From: Hymenobacter piscis
GTDB taxonomy: Bacteria > Bacteroidota > Bacteroidia > Cytophagales > Hymenobacteraceae
Direction of reading: 5' to 3'
Length of the DNA: 64,000 bases
Assembly (NCBI RefSeq): GCF_018760735.1
Contig: NZ_JAHHZN010000007.1
Span: 62,001-126,000 of the forward strand
Shown: positions 9,741 to 19,051 of the stretch, piece after piece
How the letters are laid out: each line of letters opens with the position of its first letter
How positions within the stretch are numbered: position 1 is the stretch's first letter
Made by a program: the position numbers and the translations under genes
Notes under the pieces: model-generated
What the model saw: only the letters and a program-made list of their open reading frames with translations
What the model was told of the DNA's origin: nothing
Databases searched by the model: none

Positions 9741-10363
9741 CCTTTGCTGCCGTAATATAGCACTCCGGCTTCCGGCAGACTCAGGTCATCCGTTTCGAAT
9801 AAGAGGGTCAGCTTCGTTTCGAATGCCGGAACGGAAATATCCGCGTACCAGCCGGGAGGCACTGTCGGCACCTGCTTCTGCAGCTCCGCCAGCACAGCAA
9901 GCCACTGCGGCATCGACTCGGAAAGCGTCAGGCGCGGCGCATCTGCCCAAAACAGGTCGAGACAGATTTCGTCGGTGGTATAAACGTCTACTTTGTAGCC
10001 GAAGGCCGCCGTCAGGTTTCGCCACGCAAAATGACGCGCTGGCAGGTCTGGATTCTCCCGTACCAGCAGACCGTCTTCATACACGCTTATCCGCTCCAGC
10101 AACGCATTGTCCAGCTCTTTCCGGATTGTACGCCCCTGCTTGTTATTTGGGTTTGCGAACAGATTTCTGGGAGAAAGCAACTGGTAGACATTAAAAGCTC
10201 CTGCACTGCCAAACACGACAACGCACAACCAGAATTCCAGGGCAGTATGTTGCTCTCGCAACCAGACTGCCACTCCCAGAAACAGGAAGCACCCGCCAAT
10301 ACGCCAGAACTGGCGGGCCTTGCTCTCCCAGATAACCCGACGGCCTTGGTATACCTCCGGCAT
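9737..10363 (-). CDS. Unknown protein with two N-terminal membrane helices
   Basis: I do not recognise this 208-residue protein. Two hydrophobic segments near residues 20-36 and 43-60 form a hairpin, followed by a soluble domain of about 140 residues that contains ISVYEDGLLVRENPDLPARHFAWRNL. That arrangement recalls bacterial PH-like domains behind a membrane hairpin, but this is only a resemblance. It begins 10 bp after rfbD on the same strand, so the two are probably co-transcribed. It converges on, and overlaps by four bases, the MFS gene. Confidence 0.7.
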   Translation of the reverse strand: MPEVYQGRRVIWESKARQFWRIGGCFLFLGVAVWLREQHTALEFWLCVVVFGSAGAFNVYQLLSPRNLFANPNNKQGRTIRKELDNALLERISVYEDGLLVRENPDLPARHFAWRNLTAAFGYKVDVYTTDEICLDLFWADAPRLTLSESMPQWLAVLAELQKQVPTVPPGWYADISVPAFETKLTLLFETDDLSLPEAGVLYYGSKG

Positions 10364-10373
10364 AGTGGGTGGT

Positions 10374-11237
10374 CTAGCTTTGCTCCCCCAACCGTCCCAT
10401 ACACTCCACCAAACTCGCGCGCCAGTGAGGAATGGCCAGGCCCAGCGCGGTTTTGGCTTTGGTCTTGTCCATCACGGAGAAGGCGGGGCGGGTGGCTTTG
10501 GTGGGGTATTCGGCGGTGCGGATGGGCACGGTGCGGGTAGGTAGGCCGCCCAGCTCGAAAATGGCCACCGCGAAATCATACCACGACGTGACGCCCTCGT
10601 TGCTGTAGTGGTAGAGGCCGTAGGCGGTGCTGCCCGACTCGATGATGTGCAGCAGCGCGCCGGCCAGATCGATGGCGTAGGTGGGCGTGCCCAGCTGGTC
10701 CCAGATAACGCGCATTTCCTCGCGCTCCTTGCCGAAGCGCAGCATCGTTTTCACGAAGTTGCCGGCGTACTCGGAGTAGAGCCAGCTGGTGCGCAGGATG
10801 AAATACCGCTCGGTGTGGGCCGGAATTACCTGCTCGCCTTCCAGCTTGGTGAGGCCGTACACGCTGATGGGCGCGGTTTCGTCGGTTTCGAGCAGGGGCT
10901 CGTTGCCGGTGCCGGCAAACACGAAGTCGGTGGAGATGTGCAGCATCGTGGTGCCGAACTCCCCGCAGAGGCGGGCCAGGTTTTCGGCCCCGTCGCGGTT
11001 CACCTTCCGGGCAATATCTACTTCGTCCTCGGCTTTATCAACGGCCGTGTAGGCGGCGCAGTTGATGATGTAGGCCGGGCGGTGCTGCTCGAACGTGGCC
11101 CGCAGCACCTCCGGGTTCAGAATATTGGCCTGGGCTCCGGGCAGGAACACGATATCGGTGAAGTTGCGCTGCTGCGCAACGTGCTGCAGGCACTGGCCCA
11201 GCTGGCCGGAGCCGCCGAAAACGAGGGTTTTGTTCAT
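10374..11237 (-). CDS. rfbD: dTDP-4-dehydrorhamnose reductase (RfbD/RmlD-like)
   Basis: A 287-residue extended short-chain reductase. The ATG at 11235-11237 places the nucleotide-binding motif VFGGSGQLGQ at residues 5-14. An upstream ATG at 11264 falls inside a dispersed repeat and is less likely. The catalytic YxxxK is YGLTK, and ISTDFVFAG and the C-terminal RPAFSVMDKTKAKTALGL are typical of the RmlD family. The known reaction is the NADPH-dependent last step of dTDP-L-rhamnose synthesis. The other rml genes are not in this window, so rhamnose synthesis itself is inferred from the family. Confidence 0.87.
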   Translation of the reverse strand: MNKTLVFGGSGQLGQCLQHVAQQRNFTDIVFLPGAQANILNPEVLRATFEQHRPAYIINCAAYTAVDKAEDEVDIARKVNRDGAENLARLCGEFGTTMLHISTDFVFAGTGNEPLLETDETAPISVYGLTKLEGEQVIPAHTERYFILRTSWLYSEYAGNFVKTMLRFGKEREEMRVIWDQLGTPTYAIDLAGALLHIIESGSTAYGLYHYSNEGVTSWYDFAVAIFELGGLPTRTVPIRTAEYPTKATRPAFSVMDKTKAKTALGLAIPHWRASLVECMGRLGEQS

Positions 11238-11258
11238 GGGAGTGGAGAGGAAACCGTC

Positions 11259-11357
11259 TGTCATCCTGAGCGGAGCGAAGGACCTTATGCCGTCTGAACA
11301 GCCGCAACAACGACTCGTTTTGACGTAACAAGGTCCTTCGCTCCGCTCAGGATGACA
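11259..11357. repeat. Dispersed palindromic repeat, GTCATCCTGAGC family (copy 1)
   Basis: Perfect 28-bp inverted arms (11259-11286 and 11330-11357) beginning TGTCATCCTGAGCGGAGC surround a 43-base centre. The same arm sequence recurs at 60071-60165 and, with one transition, at 26197-26310. The centre shares CGTCTGAACA and CAACGACT steps with the copy at 60 kb, so the whole ~100-bp unit is a repeat family, not only its ends. Confidence 0.9.
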
Positions 11358-11409
11358 GCCGTTGACAGCCGTTATTACCCCCGCAAATTACGCCTTTCCC
11401 GTTTCCCTC

Positions 11410-12357
11410 CTACCCGGCCGCTTCGCTGCCCGCCGCCAGGGCCGGGCCGCCGGGCTGCACGGGGCGCTTGTTGTTGATGGGCTGGAAGGGCTGCTCCCGG
11501 GGCTGCTTTTCGCTCAGGTACTTCCAGTAGCGCAGGGGCATGTGGCGGCGGTGCAGCTTCAGGTTCTTGCGCTCCGGAATGTTCACATGGTCGAAATACG
11601 ACTGCCAGAGCAGCTGAAACAGCGGCTCCCGCTCATCCAGCACCGTAGCCGATACCGCCGCCCGGGGCTGGGGCGCGGCCTGGGCGTCGAACTGCACGAT
11701 GTCGGTGCGCTCCAGGTCGTAATAGAGGCCGTAGTGGCGGCGGCGGTCGAAAATCAGCCAGCGCTGGTCGGCGTAGCGCTTGGTGAAATGGGCGGCAATG
11801 AGGGGCAGCACGTCGAAGTCGGGCTCGATGGTGGCGTGAAACAGGCCGTCCTGGGTTTTCTCGAAGCGCACGAAAGCCTCCATGCGGTGCTTTTCGCGGT
11901 ACATCTGCTGGGCCAGGCGCTGGACGCGGCGCACGTTGTCGTCGGCGTAGTTATCGGCAATGTCGCGGCCGGCGCGCATGGCCGCGTCGGCGTAGCGGAA
12001 GATGAGCAGCTCCCGGTCGGGCACCTCGCTCAGGAAAGCGTGAAACAGCCGCGTGCGGGCCTCCTTATCCAGGTAGCGCAGCAACCCGTCCCAGACGCGG
12101 GCGGCGGCCGTTTCGTCGGTATCCACGGCCACCGGCCGGGCAAACAGGCCGGCCTGCACTGCTCCCAGGGGCTGGATGCTGTTGGGCGCCGCCCTGCGGT
12201 CATACACCTGAAAAATCACGCTCAACAAACCTTCGAACGTGCCGTCATAGGCGTAATCAAGGGGCGGGTTGCGCAACTCGGGCGCGGCCCGGCGGCGGGT
12301 GGCGGCGGCGGCCAGGGCCTCGGCGGCGGAGCGGCGACGAACGGGAAAACGGGACAT
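11410..12357 (-). CDS. DUF4130 protein, partner of the radical SAM DNA-modification/repair protein
   Basis: A 315-residue protein. The core begins YDGTFEGLLSVIFQVYDR, the recognised start of the DUF4130/TIGR03915 family, and includes EKHRMEAFVRFEKTQDGLFHA and FTKRYADQRWLIFDRRRHYGLYYD. The C-terminal LWQSYFDHVNIPERKNLKLHRRHMPLRYWKYL is also family-typical. Members are nearly always paired with a radical SAM protein annotated as a putative DNA modification or repair protein. That partner lies 406 bp upstream on the same strand. The family contains a uracil-DNA-glycosylase-like part in some members, and its true activity is unknown. An alternative ATG lies three codons upstream. Confidence 0.88.
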   Translation of the reverse strand: MSRFPVRRRSAAEALAAAATRRRAAPELRNPPLDYAYDGTFEGLLSVIFQVYDRRAAPNSIQPLGAVQAGLFARPVAVDTDETAAARVWDGLLRYLDKEARTRLFHAFLSEVPDRELLIFRYADAAMRAGRDIADNYADDNVRRVQRLAQQMYREKHRMEAFVRFEKTQDGLFHATIEPDFDVLPLIAAHFTKRYADQRWLIFDRRRHYGLYYDLERTDIVQFDAQAAPQPRAAVSATVLDEREPLFQLLWQSYFDHVNIPERKNLKLHRRHMPLRYWKYLSEKQPREQPFQPINNKRPVQPGGPALAAGSEAAG

Positions 12358-12374
12358 AGGCAGCATGGGGCCGA

Positions 12375-12473
12375 CTACCCAGGGTTGAAACCCTGGGCTA
12401 GTTGGTGGGGAGGAAAGGTAAAACCCGCGGTAACGGTTGCGCTACGTAGCCCAGGATTTCCACCCTGGGAACT
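12375..12473. repeat. Paired palindromes of the CCCAGGGTTTCAACCCTGGG type
   Basis: Two imperfect palindromes, at 12375-12401 and 12445-12473, are related to each other in inverted orientation: reversed, the first reads TAGCCCAGGGTTTCAACC and the second begins TAGCCCAGGATTTCCACC. They frame about 43 bp between the DUF4130 gene and a small open frame. The duplicated palindrome suggests a small mobile or structural repeat. Confidence 0.75.
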
Positions 12474-12483
12474 TCGCACGGCG

Positions 12484-12666
12484 CTACGCCGCCTTGGGCC
12501 GCCGGAACTTGCCGTGGTTGCGGGCCGCCTCCTGGTGCATCTGCTGCACCAGCGGCAGCAGCTCCGAGAGCTTGCAGCAGCACGCCACCCGGGCCACCTT
12601 GAGGGGCTTGGGTACTTCGGCGGAGGCAACGGGCAGGTCGGCGGTAGTGCGGTGCGAGACGGTCAT
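12484..12666 (-). CDS. Possible 60-residue Cys-rich small protein
   Basis: This frame starts at ATG 12664-12666 and ends at TAG 12484-12486. It lies between the radical SAM gene and its DUF4130 partner on the same strand. The peptide has a central VARVACCCKLSELLPLVQQ with three adjacent cysteines and a basic end, NHGKFRRPKAA. I do not recognise it. Its position inside a conserved two-gene unit and its clean end before the palindromic repeat favour a real gene. The short length and flanking repeats keep the call tentative. Confidence 0.4.
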   Translation of the reverse strand: MTVSHRTTADLPVASAEVPKPLKVARVACCCKLSELLPLVQQMHQEAARNHGKFRRPKAA

Positions 12667-12670
12667 GTCG

Positions 12671-12760
12671 GTTGTCAGTTGATCGTTGGCAGTTGTCAGG
12701 CCGTTCTTCAAACCGCTCAAATGGACCGGCCTGACAACTGGCAACTAGCAACTGACAACT
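12671..12760. repeat. Heptamer-array inverted repeat (GTTGTCA type)
   Basis: The left arm is four 7-bp units (GTTGTCA, GTTGATC, GTTGGCA, GTTGTCA) followed by GGCC. The right arm is the matching series in reverse complement (TGACAAC, TGGCAAC, TAGCAAC, TGACAAC). The 32-base arms differ at only three positions and are separated by 25 bases. It begins four bases upstream of the radical SAM stop codon complement. Confidence 0.85.
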
Positions 12761-12763
12761 CAT

Positions 12764-14032
12764 TTAAGATGCTTGCGCAAAAAGGTCGAGTTGCTGGGTG
12801 ACGAGGGCGGAGCGGACGGAGCCGGCCCCGAACAGGATCTGGCGGCGGATGGTCTGCTCATCGTAGTCGCGGCGTTCCAGGGCCTGGCCCCGGCAGGTGA
12901 GGAAGAACTTGGCCCGCTTGAGCACCACCCCGAACTTGTGCAGGTGGTCGAGGCTGAGCGGCCCGAACCGGCGGGCGGCCACAATGCGCTTGGCCGAACG
13001 CGCGCCCACGCCGGGAATCCGCAGAATCATTTCAAAATCGGCCGAGTTCACATCGACCGGGAACACGTGGCGGTTGCGCAGGGCCCAGGCCAGCTTGGGG
13101 TCTACTTCCAGGTCGAGGAAGGGATGGGCGGGGTCGAGGATTTCATCGGCCTGGAAGCCGTAGAAGCGCATGAGCCAGTCGGACTGGTAGAGGCGGTGTT
13201 CCCGGATCAGGGGCGGCTGCGTGACCTGGGGCAGGCGGGCGTCGTCGGTAATCGGGATGTAGCCCGAGTAGTACACCCGCTTCAGGCCGTAGCCCTTGTA
13301 CAAGGAATCCGAAAGATTGATGATCTGCAGGTCGTTTTCCGCCGAGGCGCCCACGATGAGCTGGGTGCTCTGGCCGGCGGTGGCAAACTGGGGCACTTTC
13401 TTGAAGAGGGCCTTTTCCTCCTTGTTCTGGCGGATACCGTCGCGGATCTGGCCCATGGGGGTCAGGATTTCTTCGTAATTCTTCTCGGGGGCCAGGTTCT
13501 GAAGGGCCATTTCCGAAGGCAGCTCGATGTTCACGCTCAGGCGGTCGGCGTAGAGGCCGGCTTCCTGGATGAGCTCCTCCGAAGCGCCCGGAATGGCCTT
13601 CACGTGGATGTAGCCGTTGAAGCGGTGCTCGGTGCGCAGCTTTTTGATGATGCGCACGAGGCGCTCCATGGTGTAGTCGGGCGAGGAAAAGATGCCGCTG
13701 CTCAGAAACAGGCCCTCGATGTAGTTGCGGCGGTAGAAATTCATGGTCAGGTCCACCACCTCATCCACCGTGAAGGCGGCGCGCTTCACGTTGTTGCTTT
13801 TGCGCGAGACGCAGTAGGCGCAGTCGAAAATGCAGTGGTTGGTAAGCAGAATCTTGAGCAGCGACACGCAGCGGCCGTCCTCGGTGTAGCTGTGGCAGAT
13901 GCCCATGCCCTCGGCGTTGCCCAGGCCCTTGTCCACATTTTTGCGCTTGCCGCCGCTGCTCGAGCACGAGACGTCGTACTTGGCGGCATCTGCCAATATG
14001 CTTAGCTTTTCCTGAAGACGCTGTTCGTTCAT
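12764..14032 (-). CDS. Radical SAM protein, putative DNA modification/repair
   Basis: A 422-residue protein. The ATG at 14030-14032 gives the conserved opening MNEQRLQEKLSILADAAKYD. The radical-SAM cluster motif is C67-x3-C71-x2-C74 in NHCIFDCAYC, which should bind a [4Fe-4S] cluster and S-adenosylmethionine. Near the C-terminus, ILRIPGVGARSAKRIVAARR is a helix-hairpin-helix motif of the kind that contacts DNA. This matches TIGR03916, annotated as a putative DNA modification/repair radical SAM protein and co-occurring with the DUF4130 family encoded downstream. The substrate is not known. Additional cysteines (C23, C46, C55) precede the cluster motif. Confidence 0.9.
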   Translation of the reverse strand: MNEQRLQEKLSILADAAKYDVSCSSSGGKRKNVDKGLGNAEGMGICHSYTEDGRCVSLLKILLTNHCIFDCAYCVSRKSNNVKRAAFTVDEVVDLTMNFYRRNYIEGLFLSSGIFSSPDYTMERLVRIIKKLRTEHRFNGYIHVKAIPGASEELIQEAGLYADRLSVNIELPSEMALQNLAPEKNYEEILTPMGQIRDGIRQNKEEKALFKKVPQFATAGQSTQLIVGASAENDLQIINLSDSLYKGYGLKRVYYSGYIPITDDARLPQVTQPPLIREHRLYQSDWLMRFYGFQADEILDPAHPFLDLEVDPKLAWALRNRHVFPVDVNSADFEMILRIPGVGARSAKRIVAARRFGPLSLDHLHKFGVVLKRAKFFLTCRGQALERRDYDEQTIRRQILFGAGSVRSALVTQQLDLFAQAS

Positions 14033-14253
14033 GGGGCAGTTTGATGGCTTAAAAATAGGACCTTGTGCGCAGATACGCAATCCTTATAAGACTAATTTCA
14101 TTGGAATTGTTCCTCCGCCAGCCGGTAAAATCACCGGTTGTCCGCCCTGGCCGGCCGGGTCCGGGCGACGGGCCCAATGCGGCGGGAAACTGCGGCCGTG
14201 AACAACTAAAAGCCCCCCATACGTTGTAACTTGCTCCCTCGTGTGCCCGGCTG

Positions 14254-16158
14254 ATGAAGTACCTTTTGTGGCTTAGTGGAATATGGCTGTGGTGGCTGGC
14301 GGCCCTGACGCCCGCCGCCGCCCAGACGCCCGCGCCGCTACCACCCGATACCACCCGCCGGCCCGGCGCCCGCCCCGATTCCCTGCGCCGCCGCTTCGAT
14401 GAGGAGCGCATGCTCCAGGGCCTGAAAGCCTACACCCGCCGCAAAACCATTGCCGGCCGGGCAGCCGCGGCCCTGTTTTCGTTCCGGGAGCGGGGTGAAG
14501 ACCAGGCCGGCCTCGACGCCGCCCTGCTCGACCGGCAGTTCGACCGGCACAACTACAAAACGGTGCGGCGGATTGAGATTCGCTCCCTCGACGCGTTCGG
14601 CTACAGCATTACCGACTCGGCGCGGGTGCCGCGTAACGTGCTGGAAAAGGCCGGCAACGTTTTCCACACCAAAACCACCAAAGCACGGGTGCGGCAGGTA
14701 CTGCTGCTGCGGGAAGGCCGGGAGCTGGAGCCCCAGGCGCTGGCCGAATCGGAGCGTCTGCTGCGCCAGACGGCCGAGATTCTGGATGCCCGCGTGTTCG
14801 TGAACGAGCGCACTACCACCGCCGACAGCGTGGACGTGGTCGTCATTACCAAGGATCTGTTCAGCCTCAGCGGCTCGTTTCAGCTCCGCGACGTGGGCGC
14901 GGGCACCGTGGGCCTGCGCGACGTGAACTTCCTGGGTCAGGGGCACCAGTTCCGCAACCGCCTCGACTACGGCCGCACCGATACCGGGCCCCGGGCCCAG
15001 ACCTGGCGCTACAACGGCAGCTACCAGGTGCCCTTCCGCCATTTTCTGTACGGGCAGGCCAGCTACCGCACCGAAACCCGTAACCGCGAGGGTGCCATCG
15101 GGTTCCGCCGCGACTTCTACTCCATCAACACGAAGTACGCCGGGGCCGTGAATTACGCCTTCACCGACCGCCTGAACGTGGTAGACGGCACGGGCAGCGC
15201 CGAAGACCCCTACGTGTACCGCCCGCTGCGCTTCAACATCCAGGACGTGTGGGTGGGCCGCGCCTTTCAGCCCAAAAGCTACGACCTGGGCTACGAGAGT
15301 CCGGGCCGCATCATCGTATCGGCCAGAGCCATCCGCACCCGGTACGGGGCCAGGTCCTTTGATTTCTACGAGAACTCCAGCCTCCTGCTGGGCACGGTGG
15401 GCTACAGCATCCGGCGCTATTACAAAGACCGCTACCTGTTCGGCTTCGGGCGCACCGAAGACATTCCGACCGGCTCGCTGGTGAGCTTTACCACGGGCTA
15501 CGAGTTCAACGAAGCCAGCAACCGCCGCTACTACGGCCTGCGTCTGTCCACGGCCCGCTACCGGCCCCAGCGCAGCTACCTGTACGTGAGCGGGGAATTC
15601 GGCTCCTACGTGCGCGGGGGCGGCAACGACTGGCAGCAGGGCCTGTTCAGCAGCGAGGTGCTCTACTTCACCCGCCTCTACCACACGGGCAACCTGCAGT
15701 GGCGGCATTTTTTGTGGCAGCGCAACAGCCTGGGTGTGCGCCGCCGCCCCGATGAGTACCTGACCATTAACGGGGAGCGGGGCCTGCGGGGGTTCCGGCC
15801 CGACGGCGTGCTCACGGGCACCAGCCGCGTCACGCTTAACTACGAGGCCACGATGTACACGCCGCTTTCGTTTCTGGGCTTCCGGATGGCGGTGGTGGGC
15901 TTCGCCGATGTGGCCTGGCTCAATGCCCGCACGCCCCGCCGGGTGCTGCCGTTTTCCGAGGCGCCCTACACCGGGTTCGGGCTGGGACTGCGCTTCCGCA
16001 ACGAGTACACGGCCATCCGCACGCTCCAGCTCACGCTGGGCTTTTACCCCCGGGGCCTGAGCACGCCCAACGGCATCCGCATCTTCGAAAACTCCCGCCC
16101 CTACTACGACTTCTCCGATTTCAGCTTCGGTCAGCCCGGCATCACGCGGTATCAGTAG
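14254..16158 (+). CDS. Omp85-family outer-membrane protein (BamA/TamA-like)
   Basis: A 634-residue protein with a signal peptide ending at PAAAQ. Residues about 130-200 contain a POTRA-like unit (GNVFHTKTTKARVRQVLLLREG, then a helix with LAESERLLRQT). The remainder is a sixteen-strand-like barrel of alternating aromatic strands. The loop-6 signature of Omp85 proteins is visible as GERGLRGFRPDG. Family members insert or translocate proteins or lipids at the outer membrane. At this length, with one clear POTRA, it is a short variant and not the essential BamA. It stands alone, followed by a repeat tract. Confidence 0.85.
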   Translation: MKYLLWLSGIWLWWLAALTPAAAQTPAPLPPDTTRRPGARPDSLRRRFDEERMLQGLKAYTRRKTIAGRAAAALFSFRERGEDQAGLDAALLDRQFDRHNYKTVRRIEIRSLDAFGYSITDSARVPRNVLEKAGNVFHTKTTKARVRQVLLLREGRELEPQALAESERLLRQTAEILDARVFVNERTTTADSVDVVVITKDLFSLSGSFQLRDVGAGTVGLRDVNFLGQGHQFRNRLDYGRTDTGPRAQTWRYNGSYQVPFRHFLYGQASYRTETRNREGAIGFRRDFYSINTKYAGAVNYAFTDRLNVVDGTGSAEDPYVYRPLRFNIQDVWVGRAFQPKSYDLGYESPGRIIVSARAIRTRYGARSFDFYENSSLLLGTVGYSIRRYYKDRYLFGFGRTEDIPTGSLVSFTTGYEFNEASNRRYYGLRLSTARYRPQRSYLYVSGEFGSYVRGGGNDWQQGLFSSEVLYFTRLYHTGNLQWRHFLWQRNSLGVRRRPDEYLTINGERGLRGFRPDGVLTGTSRVTLNYEATMYTPLSFLGFRMAVVGFADVAWLNARTPRRVLPFSEAPYTGFGLGLRFRNEYTAIRTLQLTLGFYPRGLSTPNGIRIFENSRPYYDFSDFSFGQPGITRYQ

Positions 16159-16177
16159 CCGCTAAAAACCCCGTTTT

Positions 16178-16213
<36 letters not shown>

Positions 16214-16402
16214 GCTGCCCTATACTTGCCCCCGCATTACCGATCTATCTTCTACTGCCGCCGCCCGCTCTATCCTGTTCCCCGCGCCGGGCCGCGCTGC
16301 TTCCCTACCTCGCACACCGCCACTGCCGCCCCCTGCCCACCCGGGCTGCCGGGCCTGCGTGGCTTTTTTCGGGCCTTTCCGTTTCCTCTTTCTTCCCCCG
16401 CT

Positions 16403-17140
16403 ATGAACCCCCTTGCCTGCCTGCTGCTGGCCGCCGCCCTGCCCCTGGCCGCCACCGCCCAAACTGCCCCCGCCGACTCGGCCACCACCTACCGCCACCA
16501 ACTGGGCCTGACGGCCAGCCCCGTGCTCGACGGCTTCTTCAAAAACAACCGCAGCCTGCCCCTGGGTCTGATGTACAAGCGGCAAACCAAGCCCAATCAG
16601 GCCCTGCGGGTGCGGGCGCAACTGCTGTACCGGTACTTTGAGCAAGTGGCACCGTTACAAATAGGCGAAGAATATCATGAAAATGTATATCGTGTAGAGG
16701 CGGCTTTGGGCAAAGAATACTGGCTTCCTATTAGTAGCCGATTTATCAGTTACGCGGGCGGAGAAATTGGCGCTTATTACGATAACAATCAACGTAATTC
16801 TAAGCGTTACCAGCAAATCCAAGTACGCAATCCTAGTACTGGTCAATTAGAGGTTACCAAGGGTTATGTAAAGGCAAAACAGCATTTTAGTACTACCGGC
16901 ATCCTCTTACAACCCTTTGCAGGCATTCGTTTCCGATTAAGTGCCCGATTATACACAGAACTGGAGAGTGCTATAGTATTCAACTGGTCTCGAACTCACT
17001 TCAAATTGAGTGAAAAAGTTTTTGAATACACAACCGGATTACCCGCTGATTATTCTGAAGGAAAGGGCGACAATACATACTACAATTTTCGCGTCAACCT
17101 ACACCCGATTAATTCCTTACATCTGATTTTCCTTTTCTAG
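16403..17140 (+). CDS. Secreted barrel-like protein of unknown function
   Basis: A 245-residue protein. The ATG at 16403 gives a signal peptide (MNPLACLLLAAALPLAATAQ); longer frames that start in the TGCT tract give improbable N-termini. The mature part alternates polar and aromatic residues (LRVRAQLLYRYFEQV, PFAGIRFRLSARLYTELESAIVF) and ends in a hydrophobic F, as outer-membrane barrels do. Base composition changes abruptly near 16640: the 5' third is GC-rich like the rest of the window, while the remainder is AT-richer. That looks like a recombinant allele. The function is unknown. The upstream tetranucleotide tract may vary its expression. Confidence 0.75.
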   Translation: MNPLACLLLAAALPLAATAQTAPADSATTYRHQLGLTASPVLDGFFKNNRSLPLGLMYKRQTKPNQALRVRAQLLYRYFEQVAPLQIGEEYHENVYRVEAALGKEYWLPISSRFISYAGGEIGAYYDNNQRNSKRYQQIQVRNPSTGQLEVTKGYVKAKQHFSTTGILLQPFAGIRFRLSARLYTELESAIVFNWSRTHFKLSEKVFEYTTGLPADYSEGKGDNTYYNFRVNLHPINSLHLIFLF

Positions 17141-17177
17141 CGCCCATTTTCTCATCCTCTTTTCTTCCTTTCTACTT

Positions 17178-19051
17178 ATGCCCACTTTCTATTTCCACTT
17201 ACGCAGTTTGGCTGTCCTGTTGCTGCTACTGCTTATAGCTCGCTTGAGCTACGCCCAGACTGAAGGCACCTTTCAATCTTATCCCACCATTGTTTGTCCA
17301 GGCGAACAGACCACCCTCCGGCTTACTGTCGCCGATAATATCACGGTAGCCGATGCTCCCGCTCTCACCAACGCTACGCTCGTCTTCTATCCGGCTAAAA
17401 CAGGCAATGTGATTGATTGCACGGTGCGCTGGAATGATGTAGCAGCGCAAGGCACAGTGGTTTTTAAGTTGAAAAAGACGACTACCGTTAAAAATTCCGA
17501 TGGTACTACAACGACCTCTGACACTTACCCACCCTCTCCCACCGTCACGGTAGGCATCCAATCGGTGCGGGACCGGATGCCGGCCCTGATTAACGGCACC
17601 ACCAACCTGAACGTACCCCTGTGCTCCAACGGGCAGCCCATCACCTTCACCCTGCCCCAGGAATACTTCGTCGGCGCCTCCTCAGTGCCTATTACCGAGT
17701 ACGTGTGGCAGGTACCCACCGGCTACCAAGTAGTCAACCCCGTCACCAGCCCGGATTTTCCCGGCGGCTATCTGAGTGGCCGGAGTTTGAGTGTCATCCC
17801 ACCCGCCAGCACAACGGGTGGTATTGTGCGGGTTTACCAGTACAGTCGGGCCTGTAATGAAAACACCAACTTCAACAACCCCGGGGCACGCTCATAAGCC
17901 TACCCCGCGAACTGCTTATCACCCGCCCCGTGCCCACCATCACGGCCGTTACGGCCGCGCGCACGGCCCTGACCTGCGGCGACCAGCGCCCGCTCACGCT
18001 CTCAGCCTCCGCCAGCCAGCCCGGGGCCTCCTCCTTCATCTGGACCCTGCCCCGTAACTGGACCTTCGTACCCAATACGGCCACCAACACGGCCACCGTT
18101 TCAGTCGTGCCCAGCGGGGGCGACGGCGGTCAGGTTACCGTTAGGGCCTATTATAGCTGCGTGAATTACACTACGCCGGCCAGTGACGTCAGCATTGGCT
18201 ACGACCCGCGCGTGGCCGCGCCTACGGCGTTTACTACTCCCACGCCCGTCAATGGCAACGTGAACATCTGCGCCAATGAGCAGCCGGTATTCCGCATCGC
18301 GGCCGTGCCGGGGGCCACGTCCTACGAATGGACCTATCCGGCTGGCTTCATGGTAGCGGGTAACCCCGGGGCTCTCAATCCTTACGTAACACCTGCTCCC
18401 GAACTCCAGCTTCAGGCCCCGGCCTCCTTTTTGGCCACCACCGGGCTCGTGCGGGTCCGGGCCCTCAATACGGGCAACTGCCAGCCTTCCGATTTCCTTA
18501 CGATCCAGCTGCGCACGGGCTCGGGCGGCATTACCATTAAGTCGTCCGACTACACTCGCTCGGATAGTATTATCTGCCCCTACACCTCCCTGATTCTGGG
18601 GGTGCGCAGCGACCAGCAGACAGGTACCAATAGCAACTACCAATGGTCGGTGAGCGGCGGGGCCTTCGTTTCCGGAGGCACCACCTCTCCTTCGCTGGAA
18701 CTCCAGATGCCCGAGAGTGGCTTCGTTTCGGTGCAGCTCCAGCTCACCAACAGCTGTGATGGCGTAAAAACTGCCTCCTGGAACGTCCCCGTGCAGCAGC
18801 GGGCGGTGTGCTCCCCGCAGTCCATCGTGGCCGGCCCCGCCTACCCCAACCCGGCCGATGCGTCCCTTACCCTGGAGCAGCCCGCCGGCGCACCCATTAC
18901 TATTTACAACAGCCAGGGCCAGGTCATCTATAAAGGCCGGGCTGGTCAGCGGCCCACCCGCCTCGATACCCGCACCTGGCCCGAAGGCCTCTATTACCTG
19001 GTGCCCGGTGGCCCTGCCGCCAGGCGCCAGCAGCTTATCATTAAACACTAG
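17178..19051 (+). pseudogene. Large secreted protein with T9SS sorting domain, frameshifted
   Basis: The first frame (17178-17897) encodes a signal peptide ending SYAQ and Ig/PKD-like beta domains up to FNNPGARS-stop. The matching continuation lies in another frame and is open through to 19051, reading GTLISLPRELLITRPVPTIT just after the break. It carries further PKD-like domains and a C-terminal T9SS type A sorting domain (GPAYPNPADASLTLEQPAG ... GLYYLVPGG). The switch occurs in the run CCCCGGGG at about 17878-17886; adding one base would restore one protein of about 624 residues. It may be a true disruption, a slippage-prone switch or an assembly error. The first ~380 bases share the AT-richer composition of the preceding gene. 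Confidence 0.75.

Noticed and set aside
14254..16158. Essential BamA
   Set aside because: Only one POTRA-like unit is visible and the protein is too short for five POTRA domains, so it is another Omp85-family member.
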